Made by a program: the position numbers and the translations under genes | Assembly (NCBI RefSeq): GCF_910592395.1 | Contig: NC_088311.1 | Coordinates: 8,682,501 to 8,746,500, forward strand | Direction of reading: 5' to 3' | From: Lineus longissimus | Taxonomy: Eukaryota > Nemertea > Pilidiophora > Heteronemertea > Lineidae | Length of the DNA stretch: 64,000 nucleotides | Shown: positions 1 through 24,541 of the stretch, piece by piece | Numbering within the stretch: position 1 is the first letter of the stretch | Layout: each line of letters begins with the position of its first letter | The notes under the pieces: model-generated | Databases searched by the model: none | What the model was told of the DNA's origin: nothing | Seen by the model: the letters and a program-made list of their open reading frames with translations, nothing else

Positions 1-2056
1 GCAGATTTTTTACATGAATAAAACTACTCGGGTACACGCAGAGCACATTTTTAGGTACAAGTTGAATTCTAGCGGACAAACAAAATCAAAGCAGGAGTCC
101 CGTGGCCACAATATCAATACCCACACTGTGGACTTTAGCGAATCAATCATGCAAGCATTGTAGCATGCTATTTCAAGCGACATGCCCAGAGCAGTTTGAT
201 ACAAAGGCATAAAAGAAAAAAAAATGGCTGCGTATGAACTTGTTGACCATAGATCTCCAGATGTCAAACATTTCATTTTAATGTTTTACTCATATGGTCA
301 AGACGTTGTCATTTAAATTAAAGCCTAACTAAAGATCTGTGCACTGGACATTTTAAAAGATATTATGCAAAAAATAAGTACAATATATTATACCACCCAT
401 GTAGGAACAAATATGTTCTTTACAAATTTTTGCTATGAGATGAGTACAGAGGGTTTACAGTATCTAAATGACATGCTGGAGGTTGAGTGTGACTTTATGT
501 CATGTAAAGATCATAGCTGTAAAATACAAAACCCATGCCAACATGTTTATACAATAACTAGAAGCAAAAGCTTGTGGCCACAGAACCATGACAAATAAAC
601 GATTAAAAAAACAACTTCCTCATACCAGCACCACTGGTGATGAAGTGATTGTCTCAGCGGTCAGTCTTGTCTCGACTCAAATTTACAGAGTTCCTCGTTT
701 ACAACAATACAGATTGGTTTCAGAAGTTACATTGTACATTCAAGCAGGTCTTGGAAAACAATACATGAAATATAAAAAGATGGCGAGATCTACATGTATA
801 TTTATTATGCAGACCGGACCTGAACGAAGCATTTTTTAAAAGGAAGAAATTATCTTGCAGCTCATCCTGGACACCACAAAAAAGTTGGGTTCATCTCATG
901 TCCACGCAATGTTCTTTTCTTGCACTATTGTACTGATAATCGAGATGGTATTGGTGCTGCAGCTGGTATGAATGGATTTTCAATCGAAAATACAACACAA
1001 AAAGGAAGACAGACATGTCAATCTATGAAAGGCCCCGTTTTTCATTCAACGCTACAGGAATGTGTGACAGAGAGAGAAGTCATTGGATGCAACCAGTAGA
1101 AGTAAAGGATGATTTGTTTGTTTACGCCTCCTGTTTATCTATTCCCTGCCCATGGAGATTGACTGAGTCTGGTCCAGCCTCTTCAATGTGGTAACAAACT
1201 GAGTGTGCAAACTCTAGTTTCACTGAACTAAGACTGTGCCTGTATTTTCAATCAGAGAGCTCTTCCACCATTTGTGTCGACTGCTACAATGTAAGTTGTT
1301 TGATGGTCATTACTTAATGCCCCATGCCTGAAGGCAGTCATGTCCTGAATAAAATAAGGCTGTCCTATATGTATGAAACTGGAGTATGCACGGTTCATAA
1401 TGATACATCACATGCATTTTAACACATGACAAGACAACTTACTGCACACACACATGTACATGCAACAAAACAAGACAGCCCATTTGAACTTGATACAACA
1501 TATCCTGTGAAAATAATACAACAACCACACAACTTGAATGATTTCCCAACTTCAGTCCAAAGGCAAGGGTTGAAATGAGATGAAGCATCTAGCTGTAGAC
1601 AGCAAACCACAATCCATTTTTGGCTACATCGGTATGAAAGCATAACACAGATGGTTTCAGCGTTACCTTTTTTCTAAAACATTTTTAGATTGCCATCAAT
1701 CATCGTCAATATCAATACGCTGAACTGCCAATCCACTTCAAAAGCCTGTTTCAACCCCTGCCATTGAGCTTGGCTGTTGAACCTGTTTTAAAGGGAGTCA
1801 GTCTATAAGTAGGAGCAGGGTAGGTCAGATTTTAAAGTTACACAAAATCGTCCATAGGGTTGTGCGAGGGATACACTTTACATGTATACTGAATGAAACA
1901 TGACCAAGAGAAGGTTAACAGCCCGAAGACGACCAATTTGACCCACAAGCTCCTCCTTAAAGTTCCCTTATAAAGAGGTACGGTTAGAACACAACACCCA
2001 CTGACATTCGCACTGACAATTTCACTTGGGTAAAAAGGGATCACAATTGGCTTGGT
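1..2056. other. Intergenic / likely 3' flank of the kelch gene
   Basis: I see no supportable coding exon here. The open frames are short, lack splice signals in register and show no domain. Part of this stretch next to 2056 is probably the 3' UTR of the minus-strand kelch gene, but I could not place its polyadenylation site with confidence. Confidence 0.4.
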
Positions 2057-3790
2057 TTACATACAAATGGTTACAGCACCATGACAGGCTCTTGCATTCC
2101 TGATAGACTTCCCAATGCTCCACTGATCCAACTCAGGGTCATACACCTCTACAATTCGTGTCGGCTTGGAATCGATTAATCCGCCAGAAATGTAGATCTT
2201 GTCGTTCAAAACGACGGCACCACTATGAATGTGCTGGTACTGCATATCCGGAAGGCGTCGGAAGGTTCGTTTTTCCGGATTCAATGAGATCACCATCTTC
2301 GAATCTTCCCAGATTATGTAGAATATGCTGTCAAGCACAACAATTTGTGAGTACTGTATCGGATCGGGCAGAACAAACTTTTCACCTGAGTAGCGTATGG
2401 AAGTGTCCGTGCATAGGTAACTCTCAATGGTTTTAACCTTGACGTCACCCTGTAGGCCACCCAGCTCGATGAGTGTGCTGTTGAAAGGTACAACGTGGGA
2501 CTGTTTGCGTGGAAACGGACATTGTCCGGCGAATGTCCACTGATTGGTCTTCAGGTCATAGCACTCAATGCTCTCCACGGATATGATCTTCTCAACGAGG
2601 TTTATACCTCCAATGATGTAGAGTTTGTCCTTTAGGCAAGCAGAGGAGTGTCGCGCACGAGGGTTTAACATTGGTGTACCCTCATTCCAAGTCCTATTAG
2701 AAGAATCAAACACCCAGTGGGTTGACATAATATGACCATCTACAATGCCGCCCGTCACGTGGATATTATTCCTCAGTGCCGTCGCGCTAAACCATGAGAT
2801 ACTTTGTGGAATATCGGGTAGGAAGCTCCATTTGTCTTTTGATGGTTCGTACATTTCAACTGACTGCAGCATGTAGGTATTTAACCCCCCTATCAGCACC
2901 ATGACCTTCTTAGCCACAGTGGAAGGTCGTGGTAAACACTGCATGCTACGGCGACGCTGTCCAACTCGGTCTGTGACTGTCTCATGGAATTTTTTTGCAT
3001 CCTCGATGAGCTGTTTGCATTTCTCACTACTGCGTACCAAAGGATCATGTGATATTACATCATCGAGATACTTCACATTTACAGTTGTTAGACGTACTTT
3101 CTCCAGTAGATCCGGAAAGTCCTCCCGTCGATGATCAATATCATTTTCCACCCATTTCACAATTGATTCATAGACAATGCTCTCAGACCTAACGTCAATG
3201 AAGTCACTGGTAAGATAGGTTTCAAGTCTGTCAAATGGAAGGTCCAAGAACTCTTCTTGCTCAACAACAGAACTGAAATTATCTAGTGCAAACTGGCGAG
3301 CATCTTTTCGGAGAACCTCACAGGAATGTAGGTGGGCAAAATGTTCGATTCCCAAACAGTTAGAGCAGTGTAGATGTTTCCTTAAGAAATCACAACAAGC
3401 ATCAACAATTTTCGGATACTCAAACAGACTAGCTGCTGCTAACATTGCTTGTGCGTTTTCAACTGTTATCTCTAATTTCCCACAGTAGGCATAGTCAATA
3501 ATACGCTTCATCGTCCAGGGTGAGATATCGTTGATGCAGATCTTAATCGCATTTTTCTCTTTCAAATCACAAGAGAACATGGCCTGGAAGTACGGGCTGC
3601 TCACCGCCAGCACATTCCGGTGACATGGGAATTCCTCATGCCCCACGCAAAGAATGGCATCTGTGAAACCTGAATGGGTCCGCAACATGTTAAGACGACC
3701 AAGCATATCATGTCCATAGTTCGGAACTTGGAGTGTCACTGATTGTTCGATGATTGGCTCGCTGCCTCGTCTATCCAAGGAGTACGACAT
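2057..3790 (-). CDS. BTB-BACK-kelch (KLHL family) protein, single coding exon
   Basis: An uninterrupted 577-codon frame. KLHL proteins are usually substrate adaptors of cullin-3 ubiquitin ligases: BTB binds CUL3 and the kelch propeller binds the substrate. The BTB domain lies at about residues 40-145 (GFTDAILCVG, FPCHRNVLAVSSPYFQAMF). The BACK domain is about 150-255, with the typical RSESIVYESIVKWVEND stretch. Kelch repeats run from about 295 to the end, with IGG/GG and paired Y-W blade signatures (VEMYEPSKDKW, IECYDLKTNQW, VEVYDPELDQW). Blade five is degenerate and lacks the double Gly. The length is normal for a KLHL protein. The ATG at 3788-3790 sits just before the conserved N-terminus. 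The whole CDS is intronless, unlike every other gene here. The fold and family are clear; the paralogue is not, so no symbol is given. Confidence 0.9.
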   Translation of the reverse strand: MSYSLDRRGSEPIIEQSVTLQVPNYGHDMLGRLNMLRTHSGFTDAILCVGHEEFPCHRNVLAVSSPYFQAMFSCDLKEKNAIKICINDISPWTMKRIIDYAYCGKLEITVENAQAMLAAASLFEYPKIVDACCDFLRKHLHCSNCLGIEHFAHLHSCEVLRKDARQFALDNFSSVVEQEEFLDLPFDRLETYLTSDFIDVRSESIVYESIVKWVENDIDHRREDFPDLLEKVRLTTVNVKYLDDVISHDPLVRSSEKCKQLIEDAKKFHETVTDRVGQRRRSMQCLPRPSTVAKKVMVLIGGLNTYMLQSVEMYEPSKDKWSFLPDIPQSISWFSATALRNNIHVTGGIVDGHIMSTHWVFDSSNRTWNEGTPMLNPRARHSSACLKDKLYIIGGINLVEKIISVESIECYDLKTNQWTFAGQCPFPRKQSHVVPFNSTLIELGGLQGDVKVKTIESYLCTDTSIRYSGEKFVLPDPIQYSQIVVLDSIFYIIWEDSKMVISLNPEKRTFRRLPDMQYQHIHSGAVVLNDKIYISGGLIDSKPTRIVEVYDPELDQWSIGKSIRNARACHGAVTICM

Positions 3791-5145
3791 CTTACCCAGT
3801 CTCTCTCTCTCAGTCTCACTTCTCTACTCACAACGGGAAGATAGGCCAATGTTGCTCTTATTTCTGCTGTGTCTGTAAAGATAAGAGGTGATTGGCATTA
3901 GTTTACCACACAATCTATTGTTAGCAATGATTAACATAGTGAGAACAACAAGGAGCGGACAGCAACAACCCAATGTTTTTCACATGTCATGACAGGCTAT
4001 ATAATGGCTATATCTGGTTTATTGCAATTTGACAATGCCTGGCAGTCTGAAGTGGCCATTCAGAATCAGACTCAGAGTCTAAACAAACAAAAATATACTG
4101 TAGGCACAACGAACATAGGATTGGTATGCAACCAAACAGTGTTGTGTTTGCTGCTGGTTTGTTGTGCACTGTGGCTCTCAACACGGACCGCCTCTTCCGA
4201 CTGGTGTGTAGTGAGGTCGAGGGCTTAATTCAACTATTACCATATGCATATGCATGAGACGGGATAGCACACTCGAGAGAACGAGTAAGAATATATAGGC
4301 CTACTCTCAGCACTTCCATCATGATCATGTCCACGTCACTTCGTCTGTCATCTGTGAGGTCGAGGTGAGGTGCAGAGAGGTCAAATGACGTTACGGTGCG
4401 AGTATGTCGGAGTATTGATATAGAGGGATAGACTTCATGCACACAGTGCTGACTGCAGAGGACAATAACAGTAACACTTGACTTTGGTTGTGGAGCAACA
4501 GAGACAACGCTGGATTCAGCATAAGTGGTGTCAGTGAAGTCATGCAAGAAGAAACAAAATCTGCAACAGTTGACAATACAAATAAGTATGTGCGTACGTA
4601 CATGCATGCATGCATGAACGTGCACCATACGTGCTAATACAAACCACCGCAAAATACAGAGAAATTTATGAGATATTTGAACACGAATAATCTATAAAAT
4701 TTGAATGGAATATATGATTAGTTGGTGTATCAAACGATGCAAAGTATCTAAACAGACGCGTACATATACTTACTCTTCGCAAGAAAGTCTTTTTTATATT
4801 GATATTTAAGGTTTTATCGAATAAATCTGACAAGCCGACAGCGCACAACTCGCCATATTGAAAGGTCCGGGAATATACCTCCTTTGGAATGACGTCATGC
4901 TTGTGCATGTGGGAATCCCCAGCATTTTTTAACCACTTGTGTGCAGTTTTGGAACAACAATAAATCATCCAATACCCTGTTATCTGAATATGTCACCCAT
5001 TATAAGAACTAAGAACTGATCAATTACTGCTAGAAGAGCATGTAAATTCACAAAAGTAACTTTTTCTACGTTCAGTTTTTGCAAAATTATGGGAAATAGA
5101 GCCAGCTGAAAGGGGGCGTGGCACGACACTAGACTGACAGCAAAC
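3791..5145. other. Divergent intergenic region
   Basis: About 1.35 kb separates the minus-strand kelch start from the plus-strand hotdog gene start, so it should hold both promoters. A CT-rich run occurs just upstream of the kelch ATG (about 3796-3825). Open frames on the minus strand at 4230-4968 show no domain or coding texture. I see no clear TATA box. Confidence 0.4.
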
Positions 5146-7312
5146 ATGGCTTCCAAAGAGTTGCATGTTGTTGGATTTCCATCTTATTTAGACATAGTTT
5201 TCATCATATTCATCCTTTTATTGGCAGCTTTTATGTATCTGTATAGAACAATAGCCCTCATAGACACATTTCTGTATGACTTCGATAAGAGACCACGGTT
5301 ATCATCCTTGTATTTTAAGGGGTTGTGTAGAGGTGTGTTGATGAAACAAGGGAAACTGTATGATGGGGATGCAGATGCTCATGCAGTGCAGATCTATGCA
5401 AGGAAATGCAGGTGATTGTCTACTAGGCCAGGGTGCAGCTTTGTAGTGTACCAGTTGGAAGCATTCATTGAACAAGAGCCACATTCATATTCAATAAGTG
5501 TGAACCGGCAGCAGTGAACGAAAGACACGGGCCTAACACGTAAAGATGGCAACACCATACCACCTTCCTAGCTGCCTTCTCTGCATCTTCAGTTGTCACG
5601 GGACTTCAAGGTTCTGGTAACTACTACTAGCAGAGTGCAATATCCCCAACGGTTACCATAGAGTATTACTTATTCTCATGGATTTATTAATTATTTCAGG
5701 GTTGATGTAGGACACCTTAGACTTTACAAGGCAGTATGTGGTTATCCTCATACCTGCAAGATACCAGTTTACTACATGGAGTGTTTCTCTATTCCTGTTG
5801 TCACAACACTCGTCACGTCTTCCAAGTTCAGGCTTAGTCCTTTAGGTGTGTATGCATTCATGATACCCACTGCCCAGTCTCCCAGTGGTCAGATTGAAGA
5901 GAAGTCAACAAAACTTCACCATCAGGGCCTGAAGATCCTCATACATGTCAAATTTCATTTGCCATTTGCAGTGTCTCTCTGTCCCTCTGACAATGACTCC
6001 TTTCACTAAAAAAATATGGATGGACTGTTACTGTGCAGAAGCACAACTTGACCACTGTCCCACTTTATGACTAAATGGCTAAGTGAGCATTTTCGTTGGT
6101 TGGTTTTTGCCTATATTTCATGTATTCCACGCAGGGTTAATCCATATCAGAGAGGTGACGGATCAGTATGAAGACATCTTGGTCGGAACGTACAACGTAT
6201 CTGCCAAGGTTTCAGAATACCGGGAGACAGAACGTGGTGTTGAAGTGGACATTAAGGTCGAGACGTTTAATGAAGACGAAATATGTGTTGTGAAAAGCAT
6301 TGTTACTCTACTCTCAAGATCAAAGGCAGCACAGAAGGGTGGAGGGAGGAAAACACATCCTGAGACAGCTGAAGAAGGTAACTACTACTACTGGACTCGA
6401 TGTGCTGTGTGAAGCGGGTGTGCCAGATTTCGCTGGGCTGAGGTCGAGGTTTTAAGGAAATTTCAGCTGTTGGATTACCATGAATAAACAAGTCAAGACA
6501 CATGTAGAGTCCTTAGATTGTTTAATGTTACTGGTAGAATATCCGTTTGATATCCTATTGAATTTTCGGGAAAAACCTTGCAGTTGCATTGATATGCATG
6601 GAAGATTTTGTGTCTCTATTTGGGTTCAATCACATATGGCAAGTTGTACAGCCCTTTACTTGGACCCTTTCATGCCCATGCTCTGAGTGCATTTGAGGCA
6701 GTAATACTTGCTCTGGCTTCCTACCACAAAAAGGCCTATTGGATACTGCTCCTTTCAAGGTATTTGTCTTCTCTGTTTCAGGTGACTCGCCTGAAACCAT
6801 TGCATTTGAAGTTCCTCCAGGTATTGGTGTGAAGTATGCTCGTGTGTCGGGAGATTATAACCCTCATCATCTCTACAAGTTGACTGCCAAAGTCTTTGGT
6901 TTTAAGTCGCCTATAGCACCCGGCATGTGGACTGTTGCACATACCCTGGCGGAACTCCATAAAAATGGTAAGAGCCTATTACCCCGATTGTGAAAGTAAT
7001 GGCGTCCTGCTTTACGGACTTGTCTTCTGGGCAGGGACAGAAACGCTGCCAGACATGAAAAAACGACCTACTCTAAAAGAGTTTTGTGTGAATGTCTCTC
7101 ATCGTCTTGTTACAGGGTTTGTCCAGTTGGGTGCCCCACTCCATGTGGAAGCCTTCTTCAAGAGGCCATTATTCATTCCTGGTGACGTTCTTGTAAAGCA
7201 TACGATGGACAGCAGTGAAGATGGATGCACTTTCCGCGTTGAAAACAAGGATACGAAAGAACCACATGTGATTGGTTCTATTTCAAATACAGCTAAAAGT
7301 GTTGCCAGATAG
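5146..7312 (+). CDS. Membrane-anchored double-hotdog (MaoC-like) protein, 5 exons
   Basis: Exons 5146-5411, 5700-5845, 6135-6377, 6782-6967 and 7116-7312 join in phase to 345 aa plus stop. Residues about 14-36 form one hydrophobic segment (FIIFILLLAAFMYLY), which suggests an N-terminal membrane anchor. The middle (PVVTTLVTSSKF, GLIHIREV, VSAKVSEYRE) resembles the N-terminal hotdog of bacterial-type acyl dehydratases. The second hotdog carries SGDYNPHHL, matching the MaoC catalytic Asp and His motif, then SPIAPGMW and KRPLFIPGDV. The likely activity is hydration/dehydration of an acyl thioester at a membrane; the substrate is unknown. An alternative acceptor at 7034/7035 would add 27 in-frame residues. 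I prefer 7116 because its acceptor (tcttgttacag) follows a better pyrimidine tract and restores a compact hotdog. I do not recognise a gene name. Confidence 0.8.
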
Positions 7313-7898
7313 ACTGCCTAAGTAAGAACATGTACACATACAGAGTGGTGTTTCTCTCTGAGGCTTGGTATCCATTGATCGTTTTCTTGTGGACTTGTAG
7401 CACTGTGACCTTGTGACCTGGCAGAAGAATGAGCTTGTTCATTCTTTATATTCCCAGTGGCTGTCCCAAAGCAGTGGGTGTAGTTTTACTTAAACACCCT
7501 ATTTCAATGCAGTCCAGTTACATGCAGTGTACATGTAATCGCAGTTGCCATGTTCAGATATTCTAAATATATTGAGATGTATACATATATATTTGTATGA
7601 GTGCACAGTCTATTCTCTGTAATCCAACTCTTGGGCGATCTTGATATTCGTTTAAAAAAGACGCTGCCATTTAAAATGAGAATTTGAATGAATCACTCAA
7701 GATTGGAATTTGACGCTGTCCGTTTTTGTAGTCTTCCCTAAATGTACAATGTACGGAGCCAAGTAAGTAGTGCAATTTATGTTTTTCTTAACGCATTTGA
7801 ATATTTTCGGGGCAGTTTCTGTTGCTCCTGATGTGCCAATGCTATGCACTCATTGTTAATGCAAATTGTTGATGCAAATTTTGTATTGTTGTGGAAGA

Positions 7899-7904
7899 AA
7901 TAAA
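7899..7904 (+). terminator. Polyadenylation signal AATAAA of the hotdog gene
   Basis: A canonical AATAAA lies about 590 nt after the stop at 7312, giving a 3' UTR of ordinary length. A T-rich stretch (tccaaattttcttccg) follows within 30 nt. Confidence 0.6.
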
Positions 7905-10068
7905 CTCGCAGCCTTTGAATTTTATCCAAATTTTCTTCCGTCTTTTATCTTTGTAAGGAGACCTTGCATGAACTTAGGATTAGTCAACTAGGTTGAGGAG
8001 GAGTCCCAAGATTATGCAGGCAGGTAAGGATTTCCCCCACCAATATTTGGAAAAGTACAGATGAATAATTCAGTGTTTTGCTGAAACACCCAAATTTTTG
8101 GTTTTACCCTTTTCCAGGGAGTACCTCCCTACCCCTTCTGACCTCCTGGATTCATGGCAGGCAGTCTCAGCACAGATGATTGTTAAAGAATTCTTGTGCA
8201 GATGGCTCTACATGTACGGGGATACGTACGCATCTGAAAGAAACAAGTCGTCAGTGAAAATGTGTGAATATTTTCTTATGCAAGATTCATTGTTCTCTAT
8301 ACAAGAACTCTGTAAAAGCAGTAAAAACTAATATAAGGATAATTTGTACAAAAAGCATGACTGTTTATTAAAACTTTCAATCAAAATGCATGATCTGTTC
8401 CATTCGTACATGAAGTGTAACGATTGTCAAGATGTGACAAACTCGAGAAGAATACTTTCTTACATGTTGGAACAGGGTTTCCTGCTAGACAAGCTCTGTG
8501 ATTACTATCATTTAACGTTTCATGACTTGATGAAGAGAGAAAGATAAGGTAGTACAGGCTAAAGACTTCTCTTCTTAGAAGAGTGATGTGTCAGTGTTTG
8601 ACATGTGGTGGCTAATAATATCCACTCTCCTTCAGCACACTACAAGTCATTTTAAAAGCAGTATTCAAACCATTTGAGACATGGCTTGAAAGTTATTTGC
8701 ACTGAAAACGTTCAACAGGTCAGTCTTGAAACACACGTAGCACCAAAAGTTGAGCAATAGTTTTGTATTATGACTGACCCAGCATACGTGCCTAGGGGTT
8801 TTTTTCCTTCGTGCAGATCAAAGTAAATGCGAGCGAGTAAATGCAAAATAAACAAAAAAAACAGATCTTGACTGCCAAAGTGTTCGACATCGTCTTCAAC
8901 GCAGATACCCTCCTTTTGTGCTGGTGAGGCACTGGAAACTAAATGTATCAGATTTTCTAGATTTTAAAATGGATTTTTCAATCAAACTCAGGCACAATTG
9001 TATTGCTGGTATGAAATTCGCTTCAACCACAAATTTACATGATTGTTTTAATTTCACAATTTCCGCATATGCACTGTCAAACACGAACTTGAAAAGCGTG
9101 AAAATTCAACATGCATTGACCATTAAATTTCCAAAGCAAATACGATATTTAATCTACATGTACCACCAATCAAAAAGAGGCCGAGCCAATTCGTCACTTT
9201 TTAGCTTTGTGAACATTTCACGGTTTACAATACCGGATAGGTAAGAGAATGATCTAGAGAACAGCAGTAAATAACACTTTTGCAGACTGTGAAAGCCTCC
9301 GTTTTGGCAAAATAATGCTCCACTAAACTGGCAACGGCACCAGTCCTGAGATAAACTACCGCCCATTTCCTGTGTTGAACAAGAAAGGACTATACATGTA
9401 CGTTTCAGCCAATTTAACAACATTACAATAAGTAGCAATCCTGTACACTTCCAAATTTACGTAGGCCTTTTCTTTTCACATCTTATAATCCTTAGAATTT
9501 GGCATTTTACCTACATAACAACAACACAACACAATAAGTAGCAACAACATAATCTCCTAGTATTTTTACCACCAAAGGTTCGTCGTACATGTACTCCGCA
9601 GGTGTATGTTTAACTCTTTTGCTGCGACAGCTTTTTTGGGCAGGAAACGTCTGATTAAAGATTTCAGAGAATCTAACACTTCAATGTGATCAGTTTGTGA
9701 AAATTGTCTGGCTTGTGCGTGGATCCCAGCAGTGGATACCATTGATATTCAAAAATGTTGCAATCTACAGTATAGGTAGATACTAATGTTCCCCTGGTGC
9801 ATTTGGCATGTTAGGAGAGGCTGCAACCAAGTGCTGATGAATCAAAATTTTAGTAGGACATGACGTGCTATGCACATCACCTGCACATCATGGGGACCTG
9901 GGTATGATGTGTCATGCACGTCATCGCAGCAAAATGGTTAAATTAGAGCACTCATGACAAGCTGGTGTTCAAAACACTTGGCAATCCTGCATCGACTGGT
10001 CAGTCAGTTATTCAGATGATATACCCGGAAGCCAAGTGGCCTAGTTCTATCCCTGATTAATCCATTGT
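7905..10068. other. Intergenic; includes the tgs1 3' flank
   Basis: Two short plus-strand frames at 8098-8331 and 8344-8547 lack splice signals, domains or homology that I can see. Part of the right side should be the tgs1 3' UTR, transcribed on the minus strand. The one structured item is the piggyBac-type element at 9610-9941, listed separately. Confidence 0.4.
9610..9941. mobile_element. piggyBac-like MITE flanked by TTAA
   Basis: A 332-bp segment begins with TTAA (9610-9613) and ends with TTAA (9938-9941). Inside are inverted ends: the left end reads CTCTTTTGCTGCGAC and the right end, reversed, reads CCATTTTGCTGCGATG. A duplicated TTAA target is the hallmark of piggyBac transposition. 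There is no transposase inside, so it is a non-autonomous copy. It lies about 130 bp past the tgs1 stop, probably in the tgs1 3' UTR. Confidence 0.65.
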
Positions 10069-21472
<11,404 letters not shown>

Positions 21473-24400
21473 GATCTGAAACAAAAAGTTGCATTTAAAT
21501 CTCTATAGATACTTTGTAATAAATGTAACCTCCTCAATAGGATTATCATTTTACTGCGGACCAACCTCTGCAATGGCAAGCCAAAATAAAACCTTATTTA
21601 ACGTGAGCATGTGCATAGTAGTTGTCTATAGACTATACAACATCTCAGAACTTTGGTCCCGGATATGACGAGGGTACTGTTTGCGCATAACTGACCAATC
21701 AGCAAACTCTAACAATAACACTACAGAGCCAACAAATGATGTAAAGCATCAGATTAGTGATTATGCATGATTTGCGTCATTTTGCTGGCTGATTTGACAG
21801 TTATGCACAAACTGAACCATTGTCATATCCGGGACAAAGTTTTTAAGTGTCGTATTGATAACAGATCCACACATCACAAGACATGTAGGCCTACCACTGT
21901 CGACTTGCACGACACAGACACTGCTCACTGACAAGGACAGGCAACTGCAATCGATTCAAAGCTTGTTTGTGGGGTGCTGCGTCTACTCTGATGATATGAC
22001 GTCATGGCAGGTGCAATGCGAATGCACTGGTTCCTAGACTTCACTAATCAGCTTCTTCTGTTATGCATGTATGTTGCATGACAGCATGTTGAGTGTTTAT
22101 GCCTAGGGCAGCCCAATTCTTTTACTTGTACTTCAGACGCCAGACCGAGACGGTCGTTTCGGTCCCCATCATCCCATTCCCCGCCATATCGATATCATGG
22201 ATGCAGATGATGAACTCGCTGAAAGGCAGGAACTATTTCTACTCCAATACCTGCAATTTTAGAACGCAGCCCTATTTCAAGTACCACCAAGTAATTACCA
22301 ACAAAAAAGCCAAAAATCGTCGACTTTTTTCATATCATGGAGGCTACCATATTGAAAATGCCCGGATGATAGCAATGTTGTTACGATCGGTTACGCTTCC
22401 TGATCTGCCGGGAATGACATAAGGTCTCAATTGCCAGTGCGGTGGACCCCTCCGGGCGCGACGTCAGACGTGCCCCTGCCGCATGGCATGTCTTGTATTA
22501 GACTCCCTGGGCAGCCCATTGCATCGTCCTAATTTGGTCTCCTTATTTATCCCATGCCCGAGGTCAATGAAATCCAGGGCACAAACTCATGTTTTGTCGG
22601 ATTCCGAAAAATCACACAAAACCAGCCAAATTTGTTGCAGGTGTGGCCTACAACCGTAGCGGAATATCGCAGATTTTTGCAAAGCGAAAAATCGCGTCAG
22701 TGGGTTCAGGCCTTTACGCACAAATGTTGAAACCCGAGTTGCAACATCGGTTTGAAAGTCTGACCAAGACCCCTTGGGTGCACTTGCATAGCCTCGCTAC
22801 AGTCCATACTGGGACTTTGTTTACAGTCCGAAGCTGGATTTGCCCGGAGAGGTGGTTAACCATTGCTCGGAGAGGTGCTCGAGAGATACTCGGAGAGGTT
22901 GCAGCTGATTCCACGGGGTGGAACTTTACGATAAAAACGAAGATGAAGACCAACAGTTGGAAATTAAAGAAGTGGTTACTTGCCCATTCGGCCAGGATCA
23001 GGAACTGGACGTAAAAAGTAGAGTTGCGATTATTAACCAAAAAAATCCTAATTCGTAAAATCGCAGTTTGTGATTGTCACTGTCTTGATGACCATAGATA
23101 GGCATTGTGTTCCTGACCAGTTGAATACCATTTTAACCCTCTCGTAACCAGATACTTTCAGAAATCACAACTTTTTGTCAACTGGATTTGGTATGCATTA
23201 ACCAAAAAGGCAGGCAAAGCGTACCTCGGAACTGAGATGTGCCAAACACGATTCACGCGAAGCTGACCAAATACGCCAAAAGGGAACAACGCTGAAAGGG
23301 TTAGCAGCATATTGATGCATTTCTGATCCTCACCTTCTTCGGCACCAGATTGCATTGATTATTTCCGGCCAAAAGTTCCTTTGCACAGATTCAGGGTTGC
23401 AAAATATTGGAACAGCTGAATTCTATACCGAAACTTCGATTTTATGAAAAAACTTTCTTGAACATATGATATTTCATCCCTCAACAGATGTTGAATCGAT
23501 GCTCAAGTCGTATTGCAAACATCAGTTTAATTGGAACAAGAACCAATTCATCCACCATGTGGTCCACAGATTTACTGTGACATCTGTGAAAGACGAAATT
23601 TGTCAAGAGGTTTTAATAGGGAACAAGTGTTGTCTCGAACCAGTTTTCCGCTGACAGTCAGTGGCATCAAGAGTGCATGCTATAGCTCGCTGTCCGTTCT
23701 TCAGGAAAATTGGTGAAACTCCATCCGAAGGTAGGTTCAATTCCTGTTAGACAACGGGTTAACAAATTTGAAGAAAAATTATTTTTTTTGTTACATTGGT
23801 TGGATTATTTTTTTCTTTTGTGGATAAACTAGTATTTAACGCAACATCATACAAAAGCTAGAATAACGAATGAATTATGGGCATCTCCCGGGCAAGGGAA
23901 AGTGTTGAATGATTGAAGGTGCAACTGAAATATTTATACATTGTAGTTTCAAGTAACATAAAAAATATTTGACAATCTGGTTGACATGGCCAGTGTTTTG
24001 TGTTCCTAGAAAACTATATTTTTCTTTAAGTTTTTTTACATTGATGAGGTTTTTCACTCTTAGATGGTGAAAAAACGCATTATGCATTTTTTCAAGCACG
24101 CACGCTTTCAATTATCTCCTAGCGCAGGAATACTTTTCGCGCCAGCCTATATTCATTGTACCCGTGATGACACTACGTGAGAGAGTCGTCGCAGAATCGG
24201 GATAATCATAGACACGACGCTGACATCACGCTGATGTCCCTCCCTTCCGCGCACCACGTTTCCCATGCAACGATCCGCACAAGACAGTAGCTGCACGGAG
24301 GGCTCATAATATGTCAACATTAAGTTAAAAGTCTATGGCAATGTTTTGGCCTCTCTAACTAGCCCGATGACTGTTCCTTTAGCCGTTCTGACAACTATTC

Positions 24401-24541
24401 TTAGTTGTCGATTTATAACAACTGCACCGGGTGCTTTCATCACGTAACAATATGATATTCGTATCTACCCAAATAAAAATCAATTTAACTATGTCTTTAA
24501 CCAGATTTTTTGTCTTTTACAATGGCCATCTCACTTGCAGA
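21473..24541. other. Region between the divergent tgs1 and mosaic-gene starts
   Basis: About 3 kb separates two divergent start codons, so it should hold both promoters and any 5' UTR exons. Open frames at 22093-22422, 22589-23014 and elsewhere show no domain and no paired splice sites. The MITE at 21649-21841 is listed separately. The rest I cannot annotate. Confidence 0.4.
21649..21841. mobile_element. MITE with ~55-bp imperfect inverted ends
   Basis: The left end (aactttggtcccggatatga...) and the reversed right end (aactttgtcccggatatgac...) match for about 55 bp with scattered differences, including the shared gcataactg and atcagc blocks. There is no coding content. It lies just upstream of the first tgs1 coding exon, so it may sit in the tgs1 promoter or 5' UTR intron. 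Confidence 0.7.

Noticed and set aside
8098-8547. Two adjacent small plus-strand frames as one gene
   Set aside because: Separated by stops, no splice sites in register, no recognisable domain.
22589-23014. 141-aa plus-strand frame as a gene
   Set aside because: No domain, no splice partner, biased arginine/lysine content typical of chance frames.
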